Shown piece by piece: positions 36,153-49,114 of a DNA stretch of 64,000 nt. The notes under the pieces are model-generated. The model was not told the DNA's origin, made no database searches, and saw only the letters and a list, made by a program, of their open reading frames with translations. Source of the DNA: Turritopsis dohrnii (Eukaryota > Cnidaria > Hydrozoa > Anthoathecata > Oceaniidae); assembly GCA_027922465.2 (NCBI GenBank), contig BQMF02000099.1:558001-622000 (forward strand). The letters run 5' to 3'. Position 1 is the first letter of the stretch; each line of letters starts with the position of its first letter. Both the position numbers and the translations under genes were made by a program.

Positions 36153-39100
36153 TTATGCATATCTGTAATGACTCCTTGCATGTGTAGCAATACCATCGAC
36201 GATAATTCTTTTGTCATCATCCGCATTGAGAGCGAGTTTGTTTGTTTTTATGGTGTGGACATCATGCTTAATCGATCGGAAGGTCATTTGCTCTCTATAA
36301 ATATTTACACCATCCAATAAACATCTCTTATAATCATCAAACCCCATCGTCTTCTTTACTACACACTTCTTGACTCCCTTACACTTTTTGTCTTCTGTCC
36401 CGTCTAACTGTTTATATTTATAGGTCTTTGCTGTAAGAGCAACAAACTCTGTCATTATCTTACCACCCAAATCATCTTTCATTAGATCAATGACTTTCTT
36501 ATTCAAACCTATGGGTAAAGGTCTGTTATCCTTCTCACCGTAAGCTGAAGTGTCGAATCTCAAAGCTACATCATCGGCGATATCTTTGTAAAAGTCGTCG
36601 TTTTTGATGTGGTAGACAAAACTGTCTGTATCCATATAGCAGAGCTTTAGATTGTCACCATATTTTGGTCTCATGTAATCATAGTGAAACTCATACAAAT
36701 CAAGAACTGCAGGCCCCAGATAGATTGGCTTGTTCAATATGAATTTGATCTTTTGCATTTCAGCAGCCATCAAATGTTCGCTGAAACAGATACTACCCTT
36801 GAAGTTAGGTTTCATCACCAGCTTCTCATATTGTTCTTTCTTGGTAACCAAGCATATGTCTTTATGCTTACGTTTCTCTATAGTTTTACCAAAGACTGAA
36901 TTGTTCATGAGCTTGAAAAAGTCCTTTTCAAAGTCATTCTTTGATTTGGTACGGAAATTGGTGTTGAAACCGATGTACGGCTTCAACCATGCGCTTTGCT
37001 TAAATCTCAGTACTCTATGAACCTTCTCAAGAACAAGACCATGCTTCAGCGCTTCTTCAAGTGCACGGATATGAATAATATAGTTCTTCTTTTCTGAAAG
37101 ACATGGAGTTAGCTTTTCTACACCATTGATCTTCTTTCGCTCAGGCATAAATGGAAGATCGTTATGTGAATCATGAAGCTCCTGAGGATAGTTCACATCA
37201 ACTTCAAGAAGATAACCATATTTACCGTCTTTCTTAGCCAACTTTGAAATGAATTTAGCGGTAAATTCATTAGCATCTACCCACTTGAAATTCCCTGTCG
37301 GTAGCTTCTGAATCATAGCCCATCCATATAGATTGTTTGCATCAAGATATTGGAGATAGCTACTTTCTTCAGTCTTCTTATATTTAGCATCCATATACTT
37401 GTTATTAGCTTTAGCATGTCTATGAACAGCCTGACAGAGACCTCCTCTAATACCTTGCTCTACGAAGAGAAACATATCCATATCTGACAACAAATCCAGC
37501 TCAACCTCTGTCTTTTTCAAACAGGCTTGCCAAGCTAGTCCTGGAGCAGTGTAAAAATGTGCAGGATCCAGTTTATAGTTTGTTATGCATGTTTCCCTAA
37601 AAGTCTCAAAAACATCAGCAAGCAATAGAACGTCTGTCTTGAGGTAGAGATCATGATACGCACCCATATCTTTATTTTTCATGTGTTTCCACACCTTCTG
37701 TGCATGCGTATAATCAGCATCACTGATACCTTTCATGTTCAACTTGCTGTAAAAAGCATCTTTTGGTGGGAGCTTAGTTTCATTAAACTTATCAAAAGAA
37801 TCAATGTATTCATAAGGATAAACTCCTTTTCTTCTCAATAGTTTGAATTGCTCATCACCCTTGAAGAATTTTTGAAGGTTTTTACACTGATCTTCAGATA
37901 GATTGTTTACCAAGTTATCCAGACTACTAGCCATGAAACGCACACTATCGATGAATCTCAACTGTATCTTTTGAACTTTAGTCTACCCATTTTTGTCAGT
38001 GTATTCACCAACCTTAACATCCAATGAGAAAGAGATATATTTTTCTTTGTTTTCAGCGATGACGGTAATCTTTTCATCTCCATACTGTTTGGCTAGTTCT
38101 TTGATAAACAGATGAGCATCATATCCGCTCAGATTGTGAAAGACGATCGGGATATATTTGGGCACTTTATAACGGAGATTACAAGACTGATGTGCAGCTC
38201 CACGAAATTTACCAGTAAAATGACAGTGATCCCTAACCTTAATGTTATCTTTTTCAAATTCTGTCATACATATGTGGCATTTACCAGAATCGGTAAATCC
38301 CTGTTCCTCTTCATATGTGAGGTCTCGCATTCTCTGTTTAGGAAACATATTGTATAGCCTTTTCACTTCACCTACTGCATGATCCACAAAACGTAAAACA
38401 CAGTCTTCACCGCGATAAAGCGTTAGAGGGTCTGAAACTTCACCATGAGCAAATTTGCTATAACAACAGAAGCCTGTGGGGATATGTATAGCAACCTTTT
38501 CAGTGGATGATCCACTACCACTTCGCGGTTCTTCACAAACCTCTTTTGACAAAGCTTCGAAATCAGCATACATTATGAAAGGAGCTTTGAGCTGGTACTG
38601 ACCGTCATGAAACTTAACGGTGCTACCCTCCTTTGGCATTTCGATCTTCGCGACATCATTATTTTTACAATATTGAAAGTGTTCATCTCTAGTTTTGATG
38701 GAGGTAAATCCGTGGAGGCAGTTTATGCAATAATGCTCCTTATGTTCGTGCTTCGAGTTGGCCTTGCTCAAGACACCGCTCAAGTTCTTTACAGCTATAT
38801 AATGTCTCTTTTCCTCTTCACATAGTAAAAACAAAACAACTGTTTCTTTGCGATCAAGATGCTTCGCCTTACGACACATATAGATACCTTCTGTCACATC
38901 TTTTGTCAAAACATGCACAGCGATATCAGGGTTCCTCCTCTCAAACAAATCTATTTTATTTAGCGCCATTGGAAACGATAAACCGTCCCAATTATAGTTA
39001 TCATACTTTTTGAGAGTTGAGATTCGTTCAGGATGATTATCGATCTTATCATGATTGAGAGCTGCGATAACAGCCCATTTGAAGCAATCTTCATCATCTT

Positions 39101-40007
39101 CGTTATGTGGATTGATAACAGATCGTTTTCCACTAAAAGTTTTAGGCAATGGCATGAAAGAGCTGCCTCTCGTTAATTTTAGCTTGTGAAAGTCTTCATC
39201 AATATTTAATATCTTATCGATAACAAAGCCGGATTGAGGTAATGCAGGGTTTTCAATCTGTTCGATTATCTTTTTGAACATCTTATTAACGACATCAGAT
39301 ATATCGCTTTCACTGTGAATTGTTTCCATATTGCTATTGAACGCCTTATCGACGTAGATTGTTGCTTCAGGATTGGATAGATATTCTTTTCTCCATTTGA
39401 TCCACACAGTTGCTTGAATTTTTATTGATTTTTTGTTTTTGAGTTCCCCCATAATCAGATCACTTAAAATGGGTCGAACCTTTTCGAGAAACAAATCAAC
39501 ATCCTTTTTTCCATCTGAGTTTATCTTGAACCTTTTATAAGAACCATCAAACGCCGTTTCAATGGGGACAAACGCTTTTGGTTTCACCAATTTTTTATTG
39601 TTTCATCATTCTTCTTGTAGAGATTAAAATCTTCTTCTTTATCTCTCTGAAAGCGCTACTCACTTTCTCACGAATAGGTTTAGGTATGTGATTTACCAAC
39701 CACTCCTTCAACTCATCCAACTTGCTTTTTACCTGAGGTTTATTTTTTGCCATTTCTTGCTGCTCAAACAAATCCATGTCTTGTCGGTTAGGAATAATTG
39801 CAACAGGTCGGACTGGTTTGAACCACCTAATAGATCTTGGTGGTGGAATAGGTTGGTCATTCCTCGTTGTTATTGGTGTAGACAAACGAGCTGGTGAGAA
39901 AGCTAATAATTCAATGAGCTCAGCGCCTTTCTTAGTTTCGAGTAGCCCCGTAGGCCGCGTTCTCTTGCGAGAGCTTTTAATTCAACAACAGTATTACGTG
40001 AAGTCAT
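36153..40007 (-). pseudogene. polB: Polinton protein-primed family B DNA polymerase
   Basis: Reading from Met at 40007: a short SAP/Rho-N-like helix region (ELKALARERGLRGYSKLRKA), a proline-rich linker (39,885-39,595), then the polymerase from about 39,590. Exonuclease motifs are visible: YADFEAL (Exo I), FHNLSGYDAHLF (Exo II) and KTDVLLLADVF (Exo III). A zinc/HNH-like segment DHCHFTGKFRGAAHQSC precedes Exo II. Polymerase motifs: LDANNLYGWAM (A), LMNNSVFGK (B) and YMDTDSF (C). Defects: frame changes near 39,93x and 39,59x, and one in-frame TAG at 37983-37985. Apart from these the catalytic set is complete, so decay is recent. The upstream linker may instead be a separate ORF. Confidence 0.9.
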
Positions 40008-40078
40008 GTTGTATAAGACATCATGATCTCTTTATCCTATTTTGAAATATCATTTTTTCAATTTGTAAATGAAAAGAC

Positions 40079-42296
40079 AACCTCGAACCCAGGGTCTCTT
40101 GCCTTTTCGATATACGGATAGCGGCAAAGAAGACCCTGGCGAACGCTGGTCACGTGACATGAAAATTACACAAAATCTGTGTAATTTTTATAAGAGGTGG
40201 TCCGAAGAAATTTTGTCTCGTGCATTCAGTTTTTTATATAGTCACATTACAACCAATATAGAGACCAAATATAGTTCGTCGAGTTCACTTGAGCTCATTT
40301 CTGCAAAACTTAGTTGTTTACAAGACTTCAACAGCATTCTGGAAAGACGGTGTTTCTGATTTGATAAAGATTTTATTCGTTATCAAGGTTATTACATTCG
40401 AAAACCTTGAATGATAAAAGGGAGATTACAAAATTCGTGTGGTGTTTTGTGGATTTTATCTTTGTAAGGAGCTGTGGTTTATTTTGGAGACACATCCAGA
40501 AACAGAAGCAGAAAATTAAAACTTGAGTGTATTGAGGTTCAATCTTCCACAAAAGAAAAATATAAATAGGCAATAAAGGCACACAAAAAGTAAAAACAAA
40601 CTATGAAGATAATACATAAACAACAATAATACAACAGTGCAGTGGTGAGAGAAGATTCTCATTAAATAATGTTTGGGATGAAGAACTTATTCAAATATAT
40701 TAAATGATTCAACATTGTTATTTATATCAAAATTTGCAAAGTTCACTGGTCAGTAGATGTATGTCTATTTCGAAAAAGCTCTAAGTAAGCTCTTGTAAGT
40801 GACCTAAGTATTATCAAGTATACGTTTGTCACAAATGAAGACAGAACAACACAACTTATAAAATTTTCACACTTCTTAACCTATGAAGTCTTTCTCAAGT
40901 GCCAAGTGTCAATATATACTTATTAGTATACTTAAAAATGATGTTTGTTGTATGTGTTAACTACCCTTATTATGTATGCTGAAAAAGAAGTATTTTTTTA
41001 TGAATTCTTGTAGGATCTTGTGTAGGATCCTGTCAGGATTTGAACCAGATTTTAACATATGTTGAGTGAAATTTGTTGTTAGTTTCAAGGTTACTATGTG
41101 ATCAAAAACAGGATGGTATTCTGTATGAATACTGATATTTCAAATTTCAGGGAAATTGCTTATTAGATTGTTCTTGTCAGTCCATTCTTCTCCCTCTGAC
41201 AATTTGCAGGATTTTTATAACCAAGCTATGTGACGTATAATAGTTTTAAATCATTACATGGGATCTTGAATCCATTATGGCAGATGGTTTAGTTTTGAGT
41301 AAACGCTGTATTGTTGTTAAGTGTAAAGTTTACCTTTATCCTTTTATGTATTTTGCTAAACGATACAGCTTAAGATTTAGAATTCTTAAGTCAATGTATA
41401 CCTTTTTATGAAAATCCTACAAATTGTGATATACCGTAAAGTAAAAATTAGATTACATTTTCATTCTTTGTATGTGCACATGCTTGTTTTAGTTTTTGAT
41501 CCCATTTCTGGATTGTAACGTTTTGTTTAGACCCATAACATATTGAACAATTTTGCTTCAGAAACGTTGTGATCTATATTCATCAACTGAAGCCACTAAA
41601 TTCTAATAAGGAATCTGAGTGTGAATGGAAATTAGCTATATAGATTTAATAATTCTATGATATTTAAATATGGAAATATAGGTCAATCTGTGATTAACAA
41701 ATAATGTTTCAACTATGTATTTGTATGTATTTGTGATTTCTGTAGTTTTATTGTTGATAATATTCAAAAATCGTGTCATAAAAAAAATTCATGTTTTCCT
41801 CCCAGAAATGATTGAAGATGGTCATCCTCATATTTCTTATTTTCTATTATGCTCTTAAATTTTAGCACATGTGTGTGAGCCTACAATTAAAGTTCTTAGA
41901 AACTATGTTCTTCTAAAAAAGACTGCCATAATTTATCACTATTAATTCTGTTTAATAAGTCAAAAGAGCATGAAAATTTATCTTGTTCACTTGTTGATTA
42001 TTTTAAGAACTTTTTGTTGTTAGCCTTTCTCATTGTAAATACATAATGTCACCGTACCAGTGCTTTTTGAATTGAAATGATAGCTAAAATAATGTTATTT
42101 TAAATAATTTAATTTTTAGACTCCAATTCTTATCTTCCTCAGCAGTAACTCGGATGATTTCTTCTTTTTGCTCGAAAATCCTGCGGTCGTTGTAATATTT
42201 TCAGCCAATAGAATTCGTTAATTCGGTAGCGTTCGCCAGGGTCTTCTTTGCCGCTATCCGTATATCGAAAAGGCAAGAGACCCTGGGTTCGAGGTT
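40079..42296. mobile_element. Non-autonomous TIR element with long target duplication (MULE-like)
   Basis: Perfect 69-bp inverted repeats (40,079-40,147 and 42,228-42,296; start AACCTCGAACCCAGGGTC) are flanked by AATGAAAAGAC on both sides, an 11-bp repeat (12 bp with one mismatch). That target size fits Mutator-like elements best. The 2.1-kb interior has no ORF that I can support. It is inserted upstream of the polB gene. Confidence 0.8.
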
Positions 42297-42463
42297 GAAT
42301 GAAAAGACCCTCTTGCTAACCTTTGTTAAGGCTGAAATACACGATAAGTTTAATTGGACCAATAAGTTGCATATAAAAAACTTATAAGTTTAAATGTAGA
42401 TTGGCAGCTGTTTACACGATCAGTTTAAACTTATCTGTTGAAAAGAAAAAACTCCTCTTTTCG

Positions 42464-42604
42464 CTATGGATATCAATGAGCGCAGACGCATCAGTAGCTT
42501 TAGTAACTATATCAGCAACGCATGTCTTTGAAGAAAATAATAGGGTGAAAAAACGAATAAAACTAGTTACTTGGGTGAAGCCCTGACTTTTAAAAAGAAA
42601 GATA
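42464..42604 (+). pseudogene. Harbinger transposase N-terminal remnant
   Basis: Starts MDINERRRISS at 42464 and, after frame breaks, contains a TWVKPWLLKR-like segment, the basic N-terminal signature of Harbinger transposases (W-x-x-x-W-L-x-R). It ends at the insertion point 42,605. Confidence 0.45.
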
Positions 42605-42605
42605 T

Positions 42606-45600
42606 CAGGGGCGGACGCAGGGTACGGCTCATACGGCTCAAGCCGTAGCAAAATTAAGTCAAGAGAATGACTACTATAAATGATCTACTGTCGTGCTTCT
42701 TTGTCTGTTTGTCTATTCTTGACGCCGTGTCGTAATCACTCAATAACGGCGTCGTTTGAAAATCAATCGAATAGGTTTTTTATGCATTAGCGCATTATTT
42801 GTTGGCGCCCCATTTGACTCGCAAATTTTAGGTAAGCTATAACTGCAAACCCTACTGCTGTATTGTTCTTCTTTACGGCTCAAAAATCGGCTCCTTTTGA
42901 TCAATGATGATAGGGGTTATAACTAACAGTTTTGAGCCGTATTGCAGCTCTTCGATACGGCTCAAAGTTACTGCTCAAGTCCCGATTTTACGGTAGTTGG
43001 ACACCTATACCCCTAATCCCAGCTTCATGGTACTTCTTTCGGTTTTCCATTTGTTTTGAAAGTGCGGCTGTCGTGCCAAATGTACGCAAGACGATAATAC
43101 GTATCAGAACAAATCCTTAGGCTTTAAATCTTTCGGTTGTCGGTAGAGTAAGCAAATACGGCTCAAAACTCACACACGTGCATCATCTTATGAACCTCTT
43201 TCTCAATTTGTCTGCATCGGTCATGATGCATAGAGAAAAAGTTTTTGAGGCGCTTAATCTCAACGATAACATGGCAACAGAATACTTAAATTTACCCATA
43301 CTGATGAATAAAGGTTTTTGTGTTTCAATGAGCACATGGATCTGGTAGATAAAGCCTTGAAAAAGTACTTCACAGCTGAGAGAAATACAGAACATACATA
43401 AGTGTGGTAGGAGACATCATGTTAGATGCACAGTCATTGCTTTAAAGTAAGTTTATGTTTTTCTTTATATTTTACTTTGTAAACGTAAGTGTTAGTTTGT
43501 TTTTTTAATTATTATACATTAATTCAAATTCATTTAATGACCGAAACAACACAACAACAAAAAAGCTTCTGAAAGTTATGTGATTATGGATTCAATATTT
43601 GTTTTTTTATTTTCATTCACATGCATGGCTTTTTATATTTGTAACTTTGACGAAAAACAAAATTTATAATTTCTCTGTGGGGCTTCTTTTTATTTATTAT
43701 TTTTTGCCTTGCTAAACTCCTTGGTTGGGATTTTACTCAGAGTCGTTAGACTTGATTATTACACAAACTTATTATGTTTTTTAAACATGGTACCTTTTGG
43801 CGGTAATCAAAAACTACAGAGTTTGCATGTATACATTAACTTTATTTTGTGATATTTAATTTCATTAGATATATATATGCAATTATTTTGAGATTTTTCA
43901 CTGAAAATGAGCATTCGTATAGCTATGTGTTGTTAGCTTTATTTGGAAAAAATTCAGTAGTGAGTTTATGTGGGTTAATGAGGAACAAGCAATGAAAATT
44001 TGTGAGGAACAAAATTGGTGTTCTGTCTTGTGTTTGTTGGGACTTTCACCAGTCATACATAAGTCATACACCCATTATACACCCACTTTGAGGATAAAAT
44101 TGAAACCCAATGCTGTTACTGTGGCCTGTTAGTGTAAGCTGGATGAATCTTATCTCACAATCCATATTTTGTTTTGTTTTGAGGGGATATAAATATCAAG
44201 CACTTTTCGCATAATCACTATGTTCTGTTGGTTCCTGGGTTTCTTTATAAAAGAAAAGGAACCACAGGAACATCTAAGATTCAAAGAAAACCTTCAGCTT
44301 AGAAGGAATAGTTGCCCAAAATTGAACAAATTTCTCATGATATATATATATTTTCAACATGCCAATTGAGTTTATCTTCTACAGACAAAGCTAAGGAAAG
44401 CCATGAAGAATTAGCATTATTGGATGATGATGTTACAACCCATATTGACACGTCCTCTGCATCTTCTCCCCAGGATATAAAATCATTTATTGACAATGTT
44501 TTTGACCTTGAAAAAGACAAAACAGATGGATGGCCATTTCATTTGAAATGGCTAGATGCTTATTCTGTTGGTTTTGAAATTCCCCAACTACTTTTTCTTG
44601 GTGGGAAATCAGCTTTAGTCAAAGAAATGTTTCGTGTGTTGACAAGGTCCTTATGTTCTGGTAGTTTTATTTCATGCTTGTCATGATTGATAATTGAATG
44701 AAACGAATAGTAGAATTCAATGATAAGTTTGTGTCAAATTGTATAGATGTGATTTGGAATTATCTAGAAAAAGAATACTACTTGCATTTCCAAGTAATCT
44801 GAATCAGTGTGGGAATTTGATATCTAACCAGATTTTAGAAGAAATAAAGAGAAACAATTTTTTTCCTGTAAATGATGATAAAGCCTGTTATGATTCTAGA
44901 GTGTGGTCGATTGTCTACTGAAAACATACAAGTAGAATAGGAAGAATTATTTTATGTGGACAGTTCTGTCTTGACTATATATTCACTGTATATTCTATGA
45001 GAACATACTATTTTATTTATGTATTAAAAAAAAAAAATGTTGGGAGACTTCATACTAATTCTAATTCACATATATAAGATATTTTAATTTTGAATTTGTT
45101 CACCTTTTGTCTTTTTTAGTACAAACATCAACAGATCGACCTAGATTTAATGAAGTGCTAGAGGTGTGGAAAGGTGCCAAAGGATGTTGAGAAGAGTAAG
45201 AAGTCAAGGAGGAGTGCAGGACGAAAATCAACGTAGAGGGCGGAAAATTATAACTTGCACTAGCACCATGAATTTATAGGAAAACTGCATTCTTAGTTAG
45301 TTCACTTTTGAAAAAATTTATGGTGCCAATTTTCACTATATTTTTTCAAATATACTGTTTTTTAGCCTCTTAGTTCAATTTTGTGTTCCATTTTGCTTGG
45401 GTGAAATAAATTTGCTTTTGAAAATGAGAATGCTAGTAAAGTCTTCGTGCAACGAAAGGAATGTGTAATCGTGCAGTGTGTTTGGTATTTTAGACGTTTA
45501 ATAATGATGCAGTTAATACTATTTTATTTATGTATTAAAAAAAAAAAATGTTGGGAGACTTCATACTAATTCTAATTCACATATATAAGATATTTTAATT

Positions 45601-46322
45601 TTGAATTTGTTCACCTTTTGTCTTTTTTAGTACAAACATCAACAGATCGACCTAGATTTAATGAAGTGCTAGAGGTGTGGAAAGGTGCCAAAGGATGTTG
45701 AGAAGAGTAAGAAGTCAAGGAGGAGTGCAAGACGAAAATCAACATAGAGGGCGGAAAATTATAACTTGCACTAGCACCATGAATTTATAGGAAAACTGCA
45801 TTCTTAGTTAGTTCACTTTTGAAAAAATTTATGGTGCCAATTTTCACTATATTTTTTCAAATATACTGTTTTTTAGCCTCTTAGTTCAATTTTGTGTTCC
45901 ATTTTGCTTGGGTGAAATAAATTTGCTTTTGAAAATGAGAATGCTAGTAAAGTCTTCGTGCAACGAAAGGAATGTGTAATCGTGCAGTGTGTTTGGTATT
46001 TTAGACGTTTAATAATGATGCAGTTAATATAATACTGTAATTATTTTGTTATGTATATATGCTGTGTTAATCTAAAAAAAACTATTGTATTCAGCTTCTA
46101 TTCTTCTATCCACCTTTGGTTAAAATGTTTAATGTAGGCTAATTTTGGTGTTGGGGGTTCAAAGTAGCTAACTGGAAATGAACGTATATCTCCCGGGATG
46201 CATTTGTCCGTAAATCGGGTTATTCCGATCGGGTTATACCGAGAAAAATCGGGGAATCGGAATTCTTAATGGAGTCCACAAGGTTGAGCCGTACCTTTAA
46301 AATAATGCTGCGTCCGCCCCTG
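42606..46322. mobile_element. CAGGGGCGGACGCAG-ended element, hAT5-like
   Basis: 15-bp inverted ends CAGGGGCGGACGCAG are flanked by GATAT on both sides (5-bp duplication). An internal plus-strand frame at 44,312-44,686 (with a DKTDGWPFHLKWLDAYSVGF segment) may be a gene remnant of unknown family; a continuation may lie at 44,739-44,921. No DDE or BED motif was seen. It contains a 511-bp tandem duplication and is inserted into the Harbinger fossil. Confidence 0.75.
45007..46028. repeat. 511-bp perfect-length tandem duplication
   Basis: 45,007-45,517 and 45,518-46,028 are near-identical. I see only two substitutions, both in the GCAGGACGAAAATCAACGTAG segment. Each unit includes a poly-A run and a splice-acceptor-like TTTTTTAG. 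The duplication is recent. Confidence 0.9.
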
Positions 46323-46452
46323 GATATATGGTGTTTTTAATGCACTTCTTAGCCAATTTCGAATGGAAGATCCTACAGAATAGACATCGGAGCTTTTTCC
46401 ATTCTTCAATGAATTTTTCTGTTTTTTCTTCCTTTTCTGCTTTGCTAGCCAT
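46323..46452 (-). pseudogene. Harbinger Myb/MADF-like gene start (remnant)
   Basis: Met at 46452 begins MASKAEKEEKTEKFIEEWKK, the acidic-basic start plus first helix of a MADF/Myb-like partner. It is cut at 46,322 by the CAGGG element. Confidence 0.45.
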
Positions 46453-46954
46453 TTTCAAAAAGTACGCTGTCACCACTATACTCAAGTTTCTCAACACATG
46501 TTTCACAAACACGTGGCTGGTAAACAACATCACAATAGAGCTTTTGTTAATTAAATTCAAATTCAATAGAAAAAAACGTCCAACTAGTTGGCCAAAGTTG
46601 AACATGTCCAACTTTTTAAAAAACTGATAAAACCAGAAAAAATTGTACGTCTTTGCTGTTTACACGATCAGTTTTTTTATGTTACAACTAAACGGTCCAA
46701 TTAAACTTATCGTGTATTTTAGCCTTTACTCGGATTTAAGTAACAAAAATAAAATAAAAAAACAGCCTCTACGACTCAAACCAATTTATTTTGTTTGCGA
46801 GCCATCCTTCTCTTCTCGTTATAACTCTCTCGATAGCTGACATATTTTTCTTGGTTGTTTTTCATCCAGTTTGAATAGCGTGTATAAAATGCTTGTCTCG
46901 TATCAGGATCACAAGAAACAATGGATCCTTATCATTCTTTTGAAGTACCTCAAG

Positions 46955-47337
46955 TATGGAACGCCTTAACTGCCTTTTGCGATAATGTTGTTCGGTTTGA
47001 TTTCAACTTTATGCGATTAATTCATTTGGTTATGACATCATCGCATTCCATTATGCGATCGCAGTATTCGGTTATGTGATCACAGTATTGGGTTATGCGA
47101 TCATAGTATTGGGTTATGTGATAACAGCATTCAGTTATGCGATCACAATATTCAATTATGCGATTACAACATTCGGTTATGCGATAACAGCATTTGGTTA
47201 TACGATCATGCAATTATGCAGTTTCAGCATTATGCGGTTCTGTCGTTATGCGGTTCCATCATTATGCGGTTCCATCATTATGCGGTTCTATCATTATGCG
47301 GTTTCAGCATTATGCGGTTTTAACTTATTGCTTTTAG
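46955..47337 (+). repeat. Left terminal inverted repeat with 21- and 16-bp minisatellites
   Basis: After about 80 bp of unique terminus come tandem 21-bp units (TTATGCGATCACAGTATTCGG type) and then 16-bp units (TTATGCGGTTCCATCA type). All share TTATGCG and are inverted with respect to the right end. Confidence 0.85.
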
Positions 47338-47418
47338 CTTGTTCCTTAATATGCATATTTTGATATTGTTCGGCAATATATACAAAGTTTTGCCGCCAAA
47401 TAAATAAACTGTTCAACT

Positions 47419-48768
47419 ATGGCTGACAAGGTATTGCTCGACATATTGAAAAAGTTGGATCTGGAAAAGCTATCAGAAAGATTTTATGAGGAAAAGATAT
47501 CAAAAGACATAATCTGTAAATTGTCACTTGAAGACTTTCAAAGCCTTGGCTTGGTGGATCGAAATACCATTATGAAACTGAGAACTGAATGCATAAAATA
47601 TGGCAATAATGTTCCTGGAAAAGTTGAAGGAACAAAAACATATATCATACCAAAGCCCTTCATCCAAAATTTATGTGATGAAGGTTTTACCATCTATGAA
47701 ATGTCTTCTATTTTAGGTGTGTCACAGAGGACAATCTATCGTCGAATGTCTGAGTATGGTATTGAGAAAAAAAGTTTTTCTGATATCAGTGATGATAACC
47801 TTGATTCTGTAGTAAGGAATACAGTTGAAAGATTTCCAAACTGTGGAGAAGTATTAATGTGCCAGTTGTTGAAAAACATTGGTATCACTGTACAGCGATT
47901 CAGGTTGAGAGACAGTATTCACAGAGTTGATAAGACTGGCGTTGAACAACGAAAGCGTGGGCGTCTACAACGTAGAACTTATAACGTGAAGGGTCCTAAT
48001 CACTTGTGGCACATTGACACAAATCACAAACTAGTTCGCTGGTATTTCGTTATATTTGGAGCAATCGATGGATTTAGTCGGTTGCCAGTATCACTGAAGT
48101 GTCTCAACAATAACAAATCGGAAACTATTTTAGACTGCTTTAGAGAGGCTGTCGGATTTTATGGTTTACCGAGTCGAGTGCGATCTGACCAAGGTCGTGA
48201 GAATGTGCTTGTTGCAGATTTCATGATTCAAAGCCGTGGGACAGAGAGAGGAAGCATGATAACTGGAAAAAGCACGCACAATCAGCGCATTGAACGTTTA
48301 TGGAGAGACGTGTTCGATGGAGTTTTGGGACTCTATTACGAAATTTTCAATTTTATGGAAGAAAACAACATTTTAGATCCTTTGAGTAGTTATGATATTG
48401 CAGCACTACATTTTGTATTCATGCCATTAATCAATGAAAAATTAAACGCTTGGTGTCAAGCTTGGTCTAGACATCGTGTCCGAACCATCAAGTCTTCCCC
48501 AATACGACTCTGGATATCCGGTCAAATTAATTGCCCTGTTGATGAGCCCTTATCTGAAGCAGTTCTTGCCAGCTATGGAATCGATGGCTATGCTAGCATG
48601 TCAGAAGAAGTACAAGATGAACGACCAATTTATGTTGCACCTATAGACGAAATTCTAACAGACGAAGTTAAAAACGATTTAACAAATAATATTATAGATT
48701 CAAGACAATCAAATTATGGAATCAATATGTTTATTGAGGTCAAGAACAGATTATCTTTGATAAATTAG
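47419..48768 (+). CDS. Integrase-type DDE transposase
   Basis: 449 residues, open from ATG 47419. N-terminus: a SAM-like helical region ([19 protein letters not shown]), then a helix-turn-helix ([21 protein letters not shown]). The RVE-fold catalytic core has LWHIDTNH (Asp), VRSDQGREN (Asp) and [11 protein letters not shown] (Glu). The C-terminal part is rich in Trp ([15 protein letters not shown]). This is the eukaryotic integrase-like family often annotated only as an integrase core domain protein. It likely binds the TTATGCG subterminal repeats (inference). The SAM-like N-terminus resembles the start of the HECT protein encoded opposite. Confidence 0.9.
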   Translation: MADKVLLDILKKLDLEKLSERFYEEKISKDIICKLSLEDFQSLGLVDRNTIMKLRTECIKYGNNVPGKVEGTKTYIIPKPFIQNLCDEGFTIYEMSSILGVSQRTIYRRMSEYGIEKKSFSDISDDNLDSVVRNTVERFPNCGEVLMCQLLKNIGITVQRFRLRDSIHRVDKTGVEQRKRGRLQRRTYNVKGPNHLWHIDTNHKLVRWYFVIFGAIDGFSRLPVSLKCLNNNKSETILDCFREAVGFYGLPSRVRSDQGRENVLVADFMIQSRGTERGSMITGKSTHNQRIERLWRDVFDGVLGLYYEIFNFMEENNILDPLSSYDIAALHFVFMPLINEKLNAWCQAWSRHRVRTIKSSPIRLWISGQINCPVDEPLSEAVLASYGIDGYASMSEEVQDERPIYVAPIDEILTDEVKNDLTNNIIDSRQSNYGINMFIEVKNRLSLIN

Positions 48769-49114
48769 CAACGTTTTCGCTAGAAATAATGTAAATATGT
48801 AGTAACGAAAGACTATAGATAAAATATATATCCAATCTGAACCTAGTACGTAAAACAACTAACGAACTTTCAACGTTCTCGTACATAACAGTTATAACAA
48901 AAACTCATTCTCTACATCAAGATTATTTTTCCCATGAATTTTTAGTTAGCCTTACATCGTTTTTCTTTTATTGATGAAAAGAAAAAAACAAACAAAACAA
49001 AAGCACATGTAACAGAAGGAAAAGCAAAATTCGTCAAACACACCTACAAATAAATGTGCCAACAATGACACCTATTGCCATAATGATGACATTAATTTAG
49101 CTGAAGCTTTAAAT

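Larger units (their letters stand above)
42329..46725. mobile_element. Harbinger-derived fossil, non-autonomous
   Basis: Termini of 32 bp begin AGGCTGAAATACACGATAAG and are inverted at the right end with one mismatch; TTA on both sides (42,326 and 46,726) is the Harbinger TWA target. Just inside each end is the start of a gene of the usual pair. Everything between was lost or replaced by the element at 42,606-46,322. Confidence 0.8.

Noticed and set aside
44312..44686. hAT transposase gene inside the CAGGG element
   Set aside because: No BED finger, RNase H-like or dimerisation motifs are visible; too short to assign.
46955..47337. CRISPR-like array of regular repeats
   Set aside because: Units are head-to-tail without unique spacers, in a eukaryotic context, and form part of transposon ends.
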